Shown in pieces: positions 13,501-22,260 of a DNA stretch of 64,000 nucleotides (position 1 is its first letter; each line of letters opens with the position of its first letter). The stretch lies in contig NC_085059.1 of the NCBI RefSeq assembly GCF_963662255.1, positions 10,821,234 through 10,885,233 on the forward strand. The letters run 5' to 3'. The DNA comes from Cinclus cinclus (lineage: Eukaryota > Chordata > Aves > Passeriformes > Cinclidae). Both the position numbers and the translations under genes were made by a program. The notes under the pieces were generated by a model, which saw only the letters and a program-made list of their open reading frames with translations, was not told where the DNA came from and ran no database searches.

Positions 13501-16500
13501 GAAGTTATGCCAGGTTGGGCAAAAAAAAGAGGGTTTGAAGGAACATATGCAGAACTCTGTAAAAATAAGGTTTGTATCTACAGTACAGACTTTTCCAAAA
13601 TGTATTTATTTTCTATTTACTGTAGCATTATGTGTGCACAATACTGTGTCTAGGAATGACAATTTCAGTGACAACAATTATTTCCTCACTGAACATTCAG
13701 CAGGGTTGACTTAGATCCAGTGGTATGTGTTGACTGGTGGTACTGACCTCTGCCAGCTCTGGTGTGGGAGGGCCAAGAGGCTGTCCTGCAGAGAACAACA
13801 ATACAGCAGGAGGAGAGGTTGTGCTTGCTTAGATTTCTTAAATAAGACAACTAAATAGAACTTATTACTGGTCTTCTCTGTGGTGACTAGCAACAGGATA
13901 AGAGAGATGGGCCTGAAGTTGTGTCCGAAGAGGTTTAGGTTGGCTATTAGGAAAAGGTTTTTCCCAGAGAGGGTGGCTGGGCACTGGAACAGGCTCCCAA
14001 GGGGGACTGGTCACACCATCAAGTCTGACAGACCTCAAGGAGCATTTGGACAAGATTCTCAGGCACACAATATGACTCTTGGAGCTGTTCTATGCAGGGC
14101 TGGGAGTTGGATTCCATGATCATTGTGGGTGCTTTCTAGCTCAGGACATTCTATGATTCTATAAAAAGGTCTTAAACACATACTCTCCAATACTGAGGAA
14201 CTACACTGGATCACATCAGTGAATACTGATGCCACTGAACCATCCCACTGGTGTCTGTGGGCAATGATTCTGCATTGAAGTCTGGCAGATGGCTGAAGGA
14301 CTATAAATTTAACAGCTATGTCACATAGCTGGCTTGAAAATAGAACCTTAACTTTCATACCAAGGAGACACTTAACATCACTACACTTAAGTGTAATGTT
14401 TATACACTACAGTAGAATTTTGCTAATTATATCTGAATTGTTAGGCACTTGAACTTTACTCAGAAACACTTTTTTTTGTGAAGAGTGAGCACTAATTGCA
14501 TGCAAGGTTGATTATGGTAGCTCATGGGGAATTTCTGTGTTTTAATGCAGGAACTGCAGCAAGCGATCATGGAAGACATGGTACGGTTAGGGAAGGAGAG
14601 TGGGCTTCACTCCTTTGAGCAGGTAAAACAAAACATCATTCAGTGTGGTCAGACAGGCAATTTGTCTGTATAGAAGAGGGATTTGTCAGCCTTTATGATG
14701 TTACTACAGATATTTGTTGCAGCTGTACATTATATTTTTGGAAAGAGCTTTATTGCTGGCAAGCTGTATTTATTCTTTTGGAAAAATGTAATTGGTGTGA
14801 TTATGCTTCCCACTGATGTTTGAAATTTGAATTAAATTTAGTGAAAGTTTTGGGTGCAGAGGTCAAAATCTAAATTGGAGACATGGATAATCTCCAGACT
14901 GACAACCAGAGGTCAAGATAAACATCTGCAGGAGGTCTTGACTTTTCTGCCACTGAAAGCTCTGTTAGAAATTGGGTCACTAATTTTTATATTACTATTA
15001 CTATTTATATACTATTACTAATATTTTATATTACTACTCTTATACCTGACCTCGAAATGCTGCTGGTTTCTTTATTTTCAATCTGGGCACTAGTTCTTCC
15101 CTGCTTGTGTAAATATTTCTGCAACAGAATTACAAACACTTCAGAAGGGGAGATCTGAAATCAACCCTGGATTACATAGCATTAAAAACACAGAAAAATT
15201 ATACACCCCATTTTAAAATGTCAAATGCTTATTTCTGTTTTAAAAAATTAACATCTTAATCATTATATATTATTAGCAAGGGCCTTTTGCCTTTTGGTTA
15301 GACTGTTTCTGGCTGGTAATTCTAATGAGTAATACACCATTTTGGAGTGGAGCAGAAGCATCATTAAACATAGCCCTGTTATTCTTGATTTCTCAGTTAA
15401 CTATGCAAATGAAATGATAGCAAAAAGACCTTTATTTTAAAATAATTCAGTATAAAGCATAATTTTTAATGCACATAATTGTCTGTGCTAGTAAGTCTTG
15501 TTTGCCTCTGCCAGGGCCTTCACAGTATGAAATATCTTCAAGTAATTGATTCCATGAGCAGTTTTCAATTAATGAAGTATGAAGTAGTGAGGAAAGCCTT
15601 GTCATTTTTCCAAAAATTGTAATAAAATAATAATAGAATAGAATAAAAAATAATTAGCCACAGATAGTGTGGCTAATGTTCATGTGGGATGGGATCACCT
15701 GTTTATAAGGATATGTTTTATCATGCCCGTCCTTGTCTGCAGCTTCAGTCTCTGTCAAGTGTGGCTTCTATAACCATCAGCTTCCAGGACCTGAAAGCTA
15801 GTGCAGCAAACAGAGGAGCATTAATAGCATGAATGCTGATTTATGAAGGATTGCATGGGGGCAGGACCTGGACCACGATGCTTGCAAGGAAAGATGAATC
15901 ACATATTTAAGGGATAGAAAATGGATTTGCAGCCTATATGGCTGCAACTCCCAGCCAAACAAACTGGAAAGCAGTCTGGCTTGGGGAATCACAAAAGCAG
16001 CAGCAGATGGCTGGGAAATTTTATCTTAAATCAGTGTACTCTGACCAGTCACAGCAGCAGTTTTCTGCTTTCTCCCACACCAGCACAGGAAGGGAAAGCT
16101 CACTCCCATCTGTGCTGCCAGGCTCCCCACTATGCTCAGAGGCACTGCCTCAAACAAGGGCAGCCTTGTGAAATGCCATTTTCACAGGCTAAACGATTTG
16201 TATCACTTTAATTATTTAAAGATGATCATCGTGTACATGCTTTGTGTCTGCAAAGCTTCATGATAATTTTGCAAGGTTGAATCAGTGCTGTTTACTTTTG
16301 CAGTGGGGTTGAGGTTTCCTAGCACAACTCCCTGCCCTTGCCCTCTCCCCCACTGCCTTTCAGCTGTATGAAACTGCAGTGACAATATCACACTGTCCCT
16401 TGTGCTCTGGCCTCGCTTTCATATGGAAAAGAAGTTTATGTGCTCATTCTCTTGGAGAGCTCCCTTCTGTGGGCAGGGGACGGAAATCCTGGGGACTCAG

Positions 16501-16757
16501 CAGAAGAGTGCCCTGGACTTGGGGCACCTCCAAAGGGAAGCACAGCAAAAAATTTAATATTTATTCAATGTGATGTCTGCAACCTTTGCTATAAATATAT
16601 TCCTTTTTTATTTTAGGTCAAAGCCATTTATATTCACTCTGACATGTTCTCAGTGCAAAATGGTTTGTTGACACCAACATTAAAGGCTAAGAGACCAGAA
16701 CTCAGAGATTACTTCAAAAAACAAATAGAAGAGCTGTATTCAAGTATCTCCATCTGA
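1496..16757 (+). CDS. ACSL6: ACSL6, long-chain acyl-CoA synthetase 6 (3' part, multi-exon)
   Basis: The gene encodes an ATP-dependent fatty acid:CoA ligase of the ANL (AMP-binding) superfamily, made at ER/plasma/mitochondrial membranes, which converts long-chain fatty acids to acyl-CoA. Thirteen coding exons are visible, giving about 418 residues when one gate exon is used (the family is about 700), so the N-terminal membrane anchor and the first half of the AMP-binding domain lie left of the window. Visible landmarks in order: the end of the P-loop (GNPKGAML), the gate motif [10 protein letters not shown] or [10 protein letters not shown], the VTGAAPAS and YGQTECTAG adenylate-binding motifs, the FACS signature ([13 protein letters not shown]...IDRKK), and the C-terminal [14 protein letters not shown]. 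The ending (ELYSSISI) and overall sequence match ACSL6 better than its close paralogue ACSL1. All introns are GT-AG and phases agree throughout. MEIKIN starts about 5 kb downstream on the same strand. Confidence 0.97.
1570..4433 (+). other. ACSL6 intron upstream of the gate exons
   Basis: This is a 2.9-kb intron. Its last 130 nt (about 4300-4433) are strongly pyrimidine-rich, running into the F-gate acceptor. No repeat family was recognised. Confidence 0.85.
4434..4511 (+). CDS. ACSL6: ACSL6 F-gate exon (mutually exclusive, upstream copy)
   Basis: A 78-nt, phase 0-0 exon between a long pyrimidine tract with CTGCAG and the donor CAG|GTAAGA. It encodes [14 protein letters not shown] and [12 protein letters not shown]. 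The phenylalanine before LPLAH is the known 'F-gate' residue over the fatty-acid tunnel. It has exactly the same length and phase as the following Y-gate exon, so either one alone keeps the reading frame. In mammalian ACSL6 the two are alternatively used. Confidence 0.96.
4569..4646 (+). CDS. ACSL6: ACSL6 Y-gate exon (mutually exclusive, downstream copy)
   Basis: A 78-nt, phase 0-0 exon with acceptor TTTTCTTCCAG and donor CAG|GTAAGG. It encodes [14 protein letters not shown] and [12 protein letters not shown]. It is a tandem duplicate of the F-gate exon with tyrosine in place of phenylalanine before LPLAH. The family literature links gate choice to acyl-chain preference and activity. Confidence 0.95.
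4647..7132 (+). other. ACSL6 intron downstream of the gate exons
   Basis: A 2.5-kb intron. It contains a (CAAA)-rich stretch at 4684-4719, a 13-base G run at 5249-5261 and a short 13-bp tandem duplication at 6302-6333. No coding exon was seen. Confidence 0.8.
7133..7267 (+). CDS. ACSL6: ACSL6 exon: core of adenylation domain
   Basis: A 135-nt, phase 0-0 exon with acceptor CCCCATCAG and donor AAG|GTGAGT. It encodes 45 residues starting [18 protein letters not shown] and ending RLLNRMYDK. This is the conserved ACSL segment after the gate, including [13 protein letters not shown]. Confidence 0.97.
7268..8340 (+). other. ACSL6 intron
   Basis: A 1.1-kb intron. I see no repeat or other recognisable element in it. 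Confidence 0.8.
8341..8475 (+). CDS. ACSL6: ACSL6 exon: helical segment
   Basis: A 135-nt, phase 0-0 exon (acceptor CTCCTGCAG, donor CAG|GTAAGT). It encodes [18 protein letters not shown] through LFFNKIQ, the amphipathic helical region typical of ACSL1/6. Confidence 0.97.
8548..8780 (+). repeat. CR1 LINE 3' fragment (sense)
   Basis: The sequence follows the bird CR1 3' consensus: GGAACAGGCTGCCCAGGG, then GGACTTGATGATC, then a TTCTATGATTC tail. It is 5'-truncated, diverged and carries small indels. It lies in the ACSL6 intron in the same orientation as the gene. Confidence 0.88.
10064..10140 (-). repeat. CR1 LINE 3' fragment (antisense)
   Basis: AGAATGGTTGGGTTTGAAG, then ACCCCTTGCCATGGGCAGG, reads as the reverse complement of a CR1 3' end. 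It is about 77 bp long, about 100 bp upstream of the next ACSL6 exon. Confidence 0.72.
10236..10331 (+). CDS. ACSL6: ACSL6 exon: TGAAPAS motif
   Basis: A 96-nt, phase 0-0 exon (acceptor ACCAAACAG, donor CAG|GTGGGT). It encodes [20 protein letters not shown] and [20 protein letters not shown] is a conserved adenylate-contacting motif of the ACSL family. Confidence 0.97.
10332..11126 (+). other. ACSL6 intron
   Basis: A 0.8-kb intron between the TGAAPAS and YGQTE exons. No repeat or other element was recognised. Confidence 0.8.
11127..11199 (+). CDS. ACSL6: ACSL6 exon: YGQTE motif
   Basis: A 73-nt exon, phase 0 in and phase 1 out (acceptor TTCGTCAG, donor CAG|GTAATT). It encodes [20 protein letters not shown] and DWTS. 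YGQTE is the conserved A5-type motif whose Thr/Glu contact the adenylate and Mg. Confidence 0.97.
11268..11395 (+). repeat. CR1 LINE 3' fragment (sense)
   Basis: GGCCAGGTTGGATGGGGCTT, then CTGCCCATGGCAGGGGGTTG, then CCAAACCACTCTATG match the CR1 3' end. It starts 68 bp downstream of an ACSL6 exon. Confidence 0.88.
11592..11680 (+). CDS. ACSL6: ACSL6 exon: GAPLPC segment
   Basis: An 89-nt exon entering in phase 1 and ending in phase 0 (acceptor TTTCCAG, donor GAG|GTAGCA). It encodes [20 protein letters not shown] and [10 protein letters not shown], the segment before the hinge and the second half of the adenylation domain. Confidence 0.96.
11681..12220 (+). other. ACSL6 intron
   Basis: An AT-rich 0.54-kb intron. 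It has a 17-bp unit duplicated in tandem at 11926-11960, and no other recognised element. Confidence 0.8.
12221..12337 (+). CDS. ACSL6: ACSL6 exon: FACS signature, first half
   Basis: A 117-nt, phase 0-0 exon (acceptor TTTTGCAG, donor CCT|GTGCGT). It encodes [19 protein letters not shown] through [13 protein letters not shown]. The TGD aspartate, which binds the ribose of AMP, is present. Confidence 0.97.
12594..12737 (+). CDS. ACSL6: ACSL6 exon: FACS signature, second half
   Basis: A 144-nt, phase 0-0 exon (acceptor TCCTAACAG, donor CAG|GTATAA). It encodes [20 protein letters not shown] through YVHGDSLQ, with the IDRKK hinge and the start of the mobile C-terminal domain. Confidence 0.97.
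12738..13467 (+). other. ACSL6 intron
   Basis: A 0.73-kb intron. Nothing beyond splice signals was recognised. Confidence 0.8.
13468..13569 (+). CDS. ACSL6: ACSL6 exon: C-terminal domain
   Basis: A 102-nt, phase 0-0 exon (acceptor CCTACAG, donor AAG|GTTTGT). It encodes [18 protein letters not shown] through [10 protein letters not shown], the C-terminal domain conserved in ACSL1/5/6. Confidence 0.96.
13881..14163 (+). repeat. CR1 LINE 3' fragment (sense, about 280 bp)
   Basis: Several landmarks agree: CAACAGGATAAGAGAGATGG, TTTTTCCCAGAGAGGGTGGC, GGGCACTGGAACAGGCTCCC, and the terminal ATTCTATGATTCTAT. This is the longest CR1 copy in the window, 5'-truncated with the 3' tail intact. Confidence 0.9.
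14551..14622 (+). CDS. ACSL6: ACSL6 exon: C-terminal domain, penultimate
   Basis: A 72-nt, phase 0-0 exon (acceptor TTAATGCAG, donor CAG|GTAAAA). It encodes [18 protein letters not shown] and LHSFEQ. Confidence 0.96.
14623..16616 (+). other. ACSL6 last intron
   Basis: A 2-kb AT-rich intron with low-complexity TTA/ACT-like sequence at about 14980-15045 and an A/T-rich stretch at about 15610-15655. No gene was seen. Confidence 0.8.
16617..16757 (+). CDS. ACSL6: ACSL6 terminal coding exon
   Basis: The acceptor is TTTTATTTTAG, and the 46 codons end in TGA at 16755-16757. It encodes [16 protein letters not shown], then [17 protein letters not shown], then [13 protein letters not shown]. The end closely resembles ACSL6 and differs from the ACSL1 terminus. 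Confidence 0.97.
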   Translation, partial: VKAIYIHSDMFSVQNGLLTPTLKAKRPELRDYFKKQIEELYSSISI

Positions 16758-18429
16758 AATCACTGGAAGAATCTTCTGAGTAATGGACTTCATAGCAATA
16801 TTAGAATAATACACAAAAAGTACAGAGCCAGAATGACACTGATGAAATGGATAAGCATCTGAATCTTACATTTGAGCCTTTCATTTTTCTAGGAATTCAT
16901 CACTAACCATATTTTCCCTTCTTTTTGCCATCAGGTGTGATACAATTTCTTTTTTACTCTAGGTACACAGTAAGGCACTACTAAAAGTTGTGCTAAATTG
17001 CCATAAAATACGCAGAAATTTCAGTCTATGACCAAGTAAATTATGGAATAACAATATCTTATAAATAACCACAAACATTTCTAATTAAAATAGGGAAAAT
17101 TTCAAGTATGTCTGCTGAAATTTGATGATATATAACCTAATATATGAGAAACTAAAATCATAAATAATTCAATATTGTTGTCTACCTCAAATAACCAGTG
17201 ATTGATGGTGAAAGTAATAGTCTATTTTCTCTGATTTGGATCTTCGAGATGGATATTGGTTTATATAGTAAGTGATAGATTTTATATTTTTCAGGACATA
17301 AATTGCATTGATTTGATTTAATCATTGATGACTTAACAACCAGAACAGAAATAGGAAGGAATTTCCCACTGTTTGTATTTAATAGGCCTATTAGTATATT
17401 ACATCTAATAGATTAATGTTACCTTGAAATTAAAGGAACAGAATAGGAAGTAATAGCACAGAATTCTCTCTATTTCCTTTTCATCCAAACACAATTTATC
17501 CACTGTATGCAGATTCTGCATTAGGGCTCCTTCAGTCCAGTGCACAAACGGACATCTGAACTGCTCAAACTGAGAAGGCTGCAAAAGCATCACTGGCTCT
17601 GTGGTGGCTTTAGGTGGGAGTTCACGATAATCCATATGCTCCCAGTCCCTAATTTATTACTTCACATGTTGCTAACACTGTGTAGTCCAGCTGGACTAAC
17701 TCCTGTTCAGGATCAGCGCTAAGGAAATGGAGCATAAGGAATAAGCTGTGATTCTGGATGGGGCTTAGCAGAATGAAAGGGTTTGGGAAAAGGCCAGCCT
17801 GAGATGCAGCAGTGGAGGGCATCTTTTGTCTGGCCATGGAAGGGGAAGGAATACTGCCCCAAAAGACTCATGGGGATGGGATAAAGGCTGTGTTAGCCAT
17901 TGCTGTGCAAGATGTCACTGTGTGGCAGAACAATGGACGTGATGGCAGAAAGGCCTGTTCCGAGAATGTCTTCATTGTCACACATCTGGAAGCATCAAGT
18001 CCCACTGGCATCACTTCCAGTGGCCTCTCTGGAATAACCAGCAAGTTGTCTGGATAAAATAGATTTCTGTGGTCATCAGAAAAGGGATCAGTCTCACAAG
18101 GAGTAGGAACAGACTCTAGAGCTCTGTCTTGGTACAGAGCACGGTACAAGGGAAAGAGGAAACTGTCATGTCAAGTTGCTTGAATACTTGGACTGTCGAC
18201 GGCTTCTTTCTGCTAAACAGAAAGTCTATTTTCCTAGCTGATGTCTGCTGCACCAGTGCATACTAGCATGGAGCTGTGCCTGCTAGATCTTTGCTAGGAC
18301 AGTGGAAACACACTTATTTTCTTTCTTATGCTGGAATACACTGTAGATTTTTGAAGCTAAAAGTTTAAATTTTTAATCTAAACAGTATCTTATTTTCTCT
18401 CTGAGGTTCTGGTGCATGCTTCCAAATGA

Positions 18430-18494
18430 AATAAATTGAATTAATAAGTTAGTGTTATATGAAGACTGATTTATTGCAGTGATTTCAGAATAAA
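18430..18494 (+). terminator. Candidate ACSL6 polyadenylation signals
   Basis: Two AATAAA hexamers lie at 18430-18435 and 18489-18494, about 1.7 kb after the stop codon, with some GT-rich sequence between and after them. Other hexamers further downstream are equally possible. Confidence 0.3.
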
Positions 18495-19535
18495 AAGATA
18501 CACAGGAAACCGTATCAGTAACATAATGACTCAAAGAATGTGGCAGTTTGATTTATCAAATATTCATTTGTCTGAATCTCTTTATGTACCTGATTCCTCA
18601 TTTGATTTCAGTGCAATGACTCATATCAGTACAAGGTAAGTAAAGAAATATCTGAGATCTGATGGGGTCATCATTTTTTACCAATGTGTGCAGCAATAGC
18701 ATCCCTGGGGAATTTGAGTGTACCACGTCAATAGAGGATAGGGATTATTGCATAAAATCTAGCTCTTTAGGTCAAGTCATAAAGGATTTTTATCTCAGTG
18801 GACTTTAGTTCATATCCTTTTTGTGTGAGCCAAAAGACAGTCATTACATATACAGCCTTCAAAGCAATGGAGAATTAAATTCAGTAGAATTTCCTGTCAG
18901 TTTAAATGCAACAGTTTTAAAATAAAAAACCCAACCTAGTCATCTAAGTAAGTAGAGAAAAGCTATTTTTCACTGATATTTTTTTGTCATTTGAATTTAA
19001 TTTTCTTTTCTCTTAAGATGATTTCAGGCTTTTTGAGACAACTAAACTCTGTATAAGTATAGAAGATCCCAATACGAGTTTCTTTACAGCTTAGATGGCT
19101 GTTATTTTTACATATATGATGCTGAATAATATATCTATATTCTTCTTTTGGTATTTGATGCAAAATGTCAGATGCACTAGAGCCAAATAGATGAACACCA
19201 AAATAATAAGAATGGCCACACTTGGATGATGAAAAATCTGAGTTGCTTTTTGTGACAATAAAAATGTGACTGCCTTCAGAAATTGTGAAAAATAACAAAA
19301 ATAAACTAAAAGCTCTTTTATACTTGTATAATCAGATTTTCCTCTGCAGGTCACTCACCATAATAATAACAATGTTGTAAGAGATTAACACCAGAAAAAG
19401 AGAGATAGATAAGGCATGGGCTAAGCTCAGTCCTGCTTCTCTTCAAATTACAGGAATATTTATTTTGTATTGAGCTTTCTTAAACTGAAACACTGCTTGT
19501 GACCACCAATGAAAAATCCCCAGGACTGTCCAATA

Positions 19536-19670
19536 ATCAATAATCAGTTGTTTGGTTTTTGGTTTTGGTTTTATTTTGTTTCGTGGTTTTTTTTTTTTTT
19601 TTTTGGGGGGGGGGTTGTTTTGTTTTATGTTGGTTTGGTTTTTCGTTTGTTAGTTTACTTGGGGTTTTTT
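19536..19670. repeat. G/T low-complexity block with T18G10 core
   Basis: TTTGG-like repeats surround a run of 18 T (19587-19604) directly followed by 10 G (19605-19614). This is simple sequence with no coding potential. Confidence 0.85.
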
Positions 19671-21410
19671 TTAACGTTAAGATAGCTAATTGCAAAATTA
19701 GTTTCTATTATTCATCTTAAAGAATAGTGGCTCTTTTTGCAGTCAGTTTTACAGTTGCTGTACTGCATTCAGGGACACATTAAACATGGGAGGTATTTCC
19801 TGGGCCTGTTGCTGTGCCTGTGGATCTGTGGAATCACTGGAAGACTATCTTATATGTTAAAAAAACACAATAAAATAAATTTTTCAGGAAGAGACTCTTG
19901 CTTAGTTATATATTTTGTATGTTCTTTGCTTGATATATTATACAGAGAAAAATCTGTTCTGCCAAAATGCACAAAGTGTGAGCAGACACCAGACCAGAGT
20001 CTTTAACCCCATGTGGGCATGAAATACATGGATAATTCTGTCCTGAAAAGGCACATTTGCAGGTTGAAGTGCTTGATGCACACAAGGTGACACAGAGACA
20101 GTGAGTTTTTATGGATAAAGTACCATTTTGCAATCTGCTCTCACTCTTAGTCAGTATTTATCAGCAGTAGTAAGGTCCAGTCTCATTTTTGTCATGAGTA
20201 AAAAATCCTCATGTGTAACAAAATAATCTAACCTTAACCTCTGGAATGAAAAAATTAACTTAGATTTTTTTAGTTTTACATGCGTTAAAAGCACAAACTG
20301 CTGATCTATATGTAAATAAATGCTGCAAGATGTATGTATGCAAGATGAATGTAAAATGGGAAAGAAAATACTATTTTTGCATGGTAATAGGTTACTTAAA
20401 GACCTCTTGATGCCTTAGAAAGAAATTGAAAAAGCATTTTATTTAGAGGCAATTCTATTGGCATACTTTTTGTATCTTTAGTTCACTTTGGTTTTCTCTA
20501 GGGGAAAAGAATTTCAGAATTAAATAATTGTTTCTTCTTGGAATTGATGTTCTTCAGTATTTTGCACATTTCGTGGTTTCTATACCACCTTTGCAGCTGT
20601 GAAATAATGAAGCTTTTCAGAGACGAAATCTGGATGCCTGTAGCCCAAAAGTTTTAGATCCCTTGAATTCTCCCAAAGAAAAATCTTTTCTGAGGCATCT
20701 GGAGTTCCTTTAAGGCCTTCATTTCAGCATTTTGTTATGTATTTTAGCAAAGTAAAAGCAGCCAACAAATGAGGCATTTTGGTAAGTGTTGCCTACTGTA
20801 TTTTCAACTGAAAGTGAAGGGGGGTAAAATTTAACATATTCATTTGTGTAAAAAAAAAAATCCTGTTATTAAAAATTTTTCAGTTTTGGTATATTAGCAT
20901 GTATATCAAAGAGTCATCTATGGAAACTTTTGTAAAGAACTAAATTCTTATCTTTCTCTAAACTGCTCATAAGATTTTCCTGTGGACTCACATAAAATAA
21001 AAGCTCTTTTAAAAAATCCTTTGTTCCTCCAGCACTCTGTCCTCACCATCGGTATGAAGCAATTCGGAATGTCTGCCTAAACCGAATGTGTTGTAAAAAT
21101 AAGAAATTATGTAAAAAAATTATGACGAAATGCATATTGGGACATGAGATTTATTTTAGCAATGTCCTATGAAAACAAATTGTTGCAAAGCTCTCTGAAG
21201 ATGCAGCAGTCTTTCCGTAATGGTTTCATTTTTTAATTTTAGATCAATAACAATATAATCAAATGTATATGCTTGTTTCATATGAATTGACAATTGGGAA
21301 TGCATAGTATTTTTTCAGACTGCGTCTAGACCAATAAAGTTTCAAAGCATTCAGGCTCCATTCTGGTTTTTGTGCGCATTTCTATCTCCCTTCACTTGGA
21401 AATCCAGAAA

Positions 21411-21548
21411 CGCTTGGAAGTGCCCAAAGCCAGGCTGGACGGGGCTTGGAACAGCCTGGTGTAGCAGAAGGCGTTGCTGCCCATGGCAGGGGGCTGGAAC
21501 AGGATTCGTATTTGGGGTCCCTTCAACCCGAATCACTCTATGATTCTA
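21411..21548 (+). repeat. CR1 LINE 3' fragment (sense)
   Basis: AAAGCCAGGCTGGACGGGGC, then TGCCCATGGCAGGGGGCTGG, then a CACTCTATGATTCTA tail. It is a fairly well-preserved CR1 3' end, placed about 150 bp before the MEIKIN CpG island. Confidence 0.9.
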
Positions 21549-21689
21549 CGCGCTCCATTTTGTCAGGTAACGAAGAAGCTACGACATTCCTCCTCTCCAC
21601 AAACGGAAGTTAAAACACGGGTTCGGATCAGTACAGGGATCATCACACACACGATTAATTCACTCGACTTTCATACACGAGTTTCTACC

Positions 21690-22200
21690 TGGTGAGGCAC
21701 AGGCTGCGGGTGGCTCGGAAGAGGCACGAAGCGGCCGGACGCGGTGAGGGCGCCGCTGCCCACAGCCGGCCCCTCACGGGCCGCGCTCCCTCACCGCTCG
21801 GCGCGTGCGGCCGCCCCGCGCATGCGGGCTGGCGGTGCGGGGACGGTTCCGCCTGCGGGGCCGCGGGCGGGGATGGCTGCGGCGGGTCCGGTTGGCGTGG
21901 AGCGGGACTGCGGCCTCCACGCACCCTGCATCGGGAAGGCGCCGCGGAAGAAGCGTCGCGCCTCCCCTCTGCCGGGGGTGGTCGCTCTCCCGGGCAGCCG
22001 GGCCGGTGTCTCTCAGATGTGCCGGCGGCGCCTGTTCGGGAGCGCGGGGCCTCGCGGGCCCGAGCCTGCCTGTAAACGTCTCTCCCGGGCCGCGGCCGGG
22101 CTTGGGGTGCAGGAGGCTGGGCCGGTACCGGTGGGAAAGGGTGGCGGAAAGAGGACTCTGCGCTGTGATTTGTCCGGTGTGTTCTCTTGGGTAAAGATGG
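21690..22200 (+). promoter_or_regulatory. CpG-island promoter of MEIKIN
   Basis: The region changes abruptly from AT-rich to GC-rich and CpG-dense. It carries an NRF1-like GCGCATGCGG at 21818-21827 and two CGGTT (MYB-type) elements at 21844-21848 and 21889-21893. There is no clear TATA box. It covers the predicted first exon, so the start of transcription probably lies around 21750-21870. Confidence 0.7.
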
Positions 22201-22260
22201 CTGGGCAGGATAGTCCGGCCAAGGTTTTTACCAATACCGGCCTTGGTGTCCCCCCCAAAG
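21873..22260 (+). CDS. MEIKIN: MEIKIN exon 1 (start uncertain)
   Basis: ATG 21873 has G at -3 and G at +4. The second in-frame ATG at 22197 has A at -3 and G at +4 and begins MAGQDSPAKVFTNTG. The donor AAAG|GTTTGT at 22261 leaves phase 1, which is what exon 2 needs. The part before 22197 is GC-rich and Arg/Ala/Gly-rich, as expected if it were partly 5'UTR. Confidence 0.6.

Larger units (their letters stand above)
16758..21410 (+). other. ACSL6 3'UTR and intergenic region
   Basis: AT-rich sequence without a supported coding exon. The proximal part should be the ACSL6 3' untranslated region. Candidate AATAAA hexamers occur at 18430, 18489 and 21333, and which one is used cannot be decided here. 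A G/T low-complexity block lies at 19536-19670. Confidence 0.6.
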
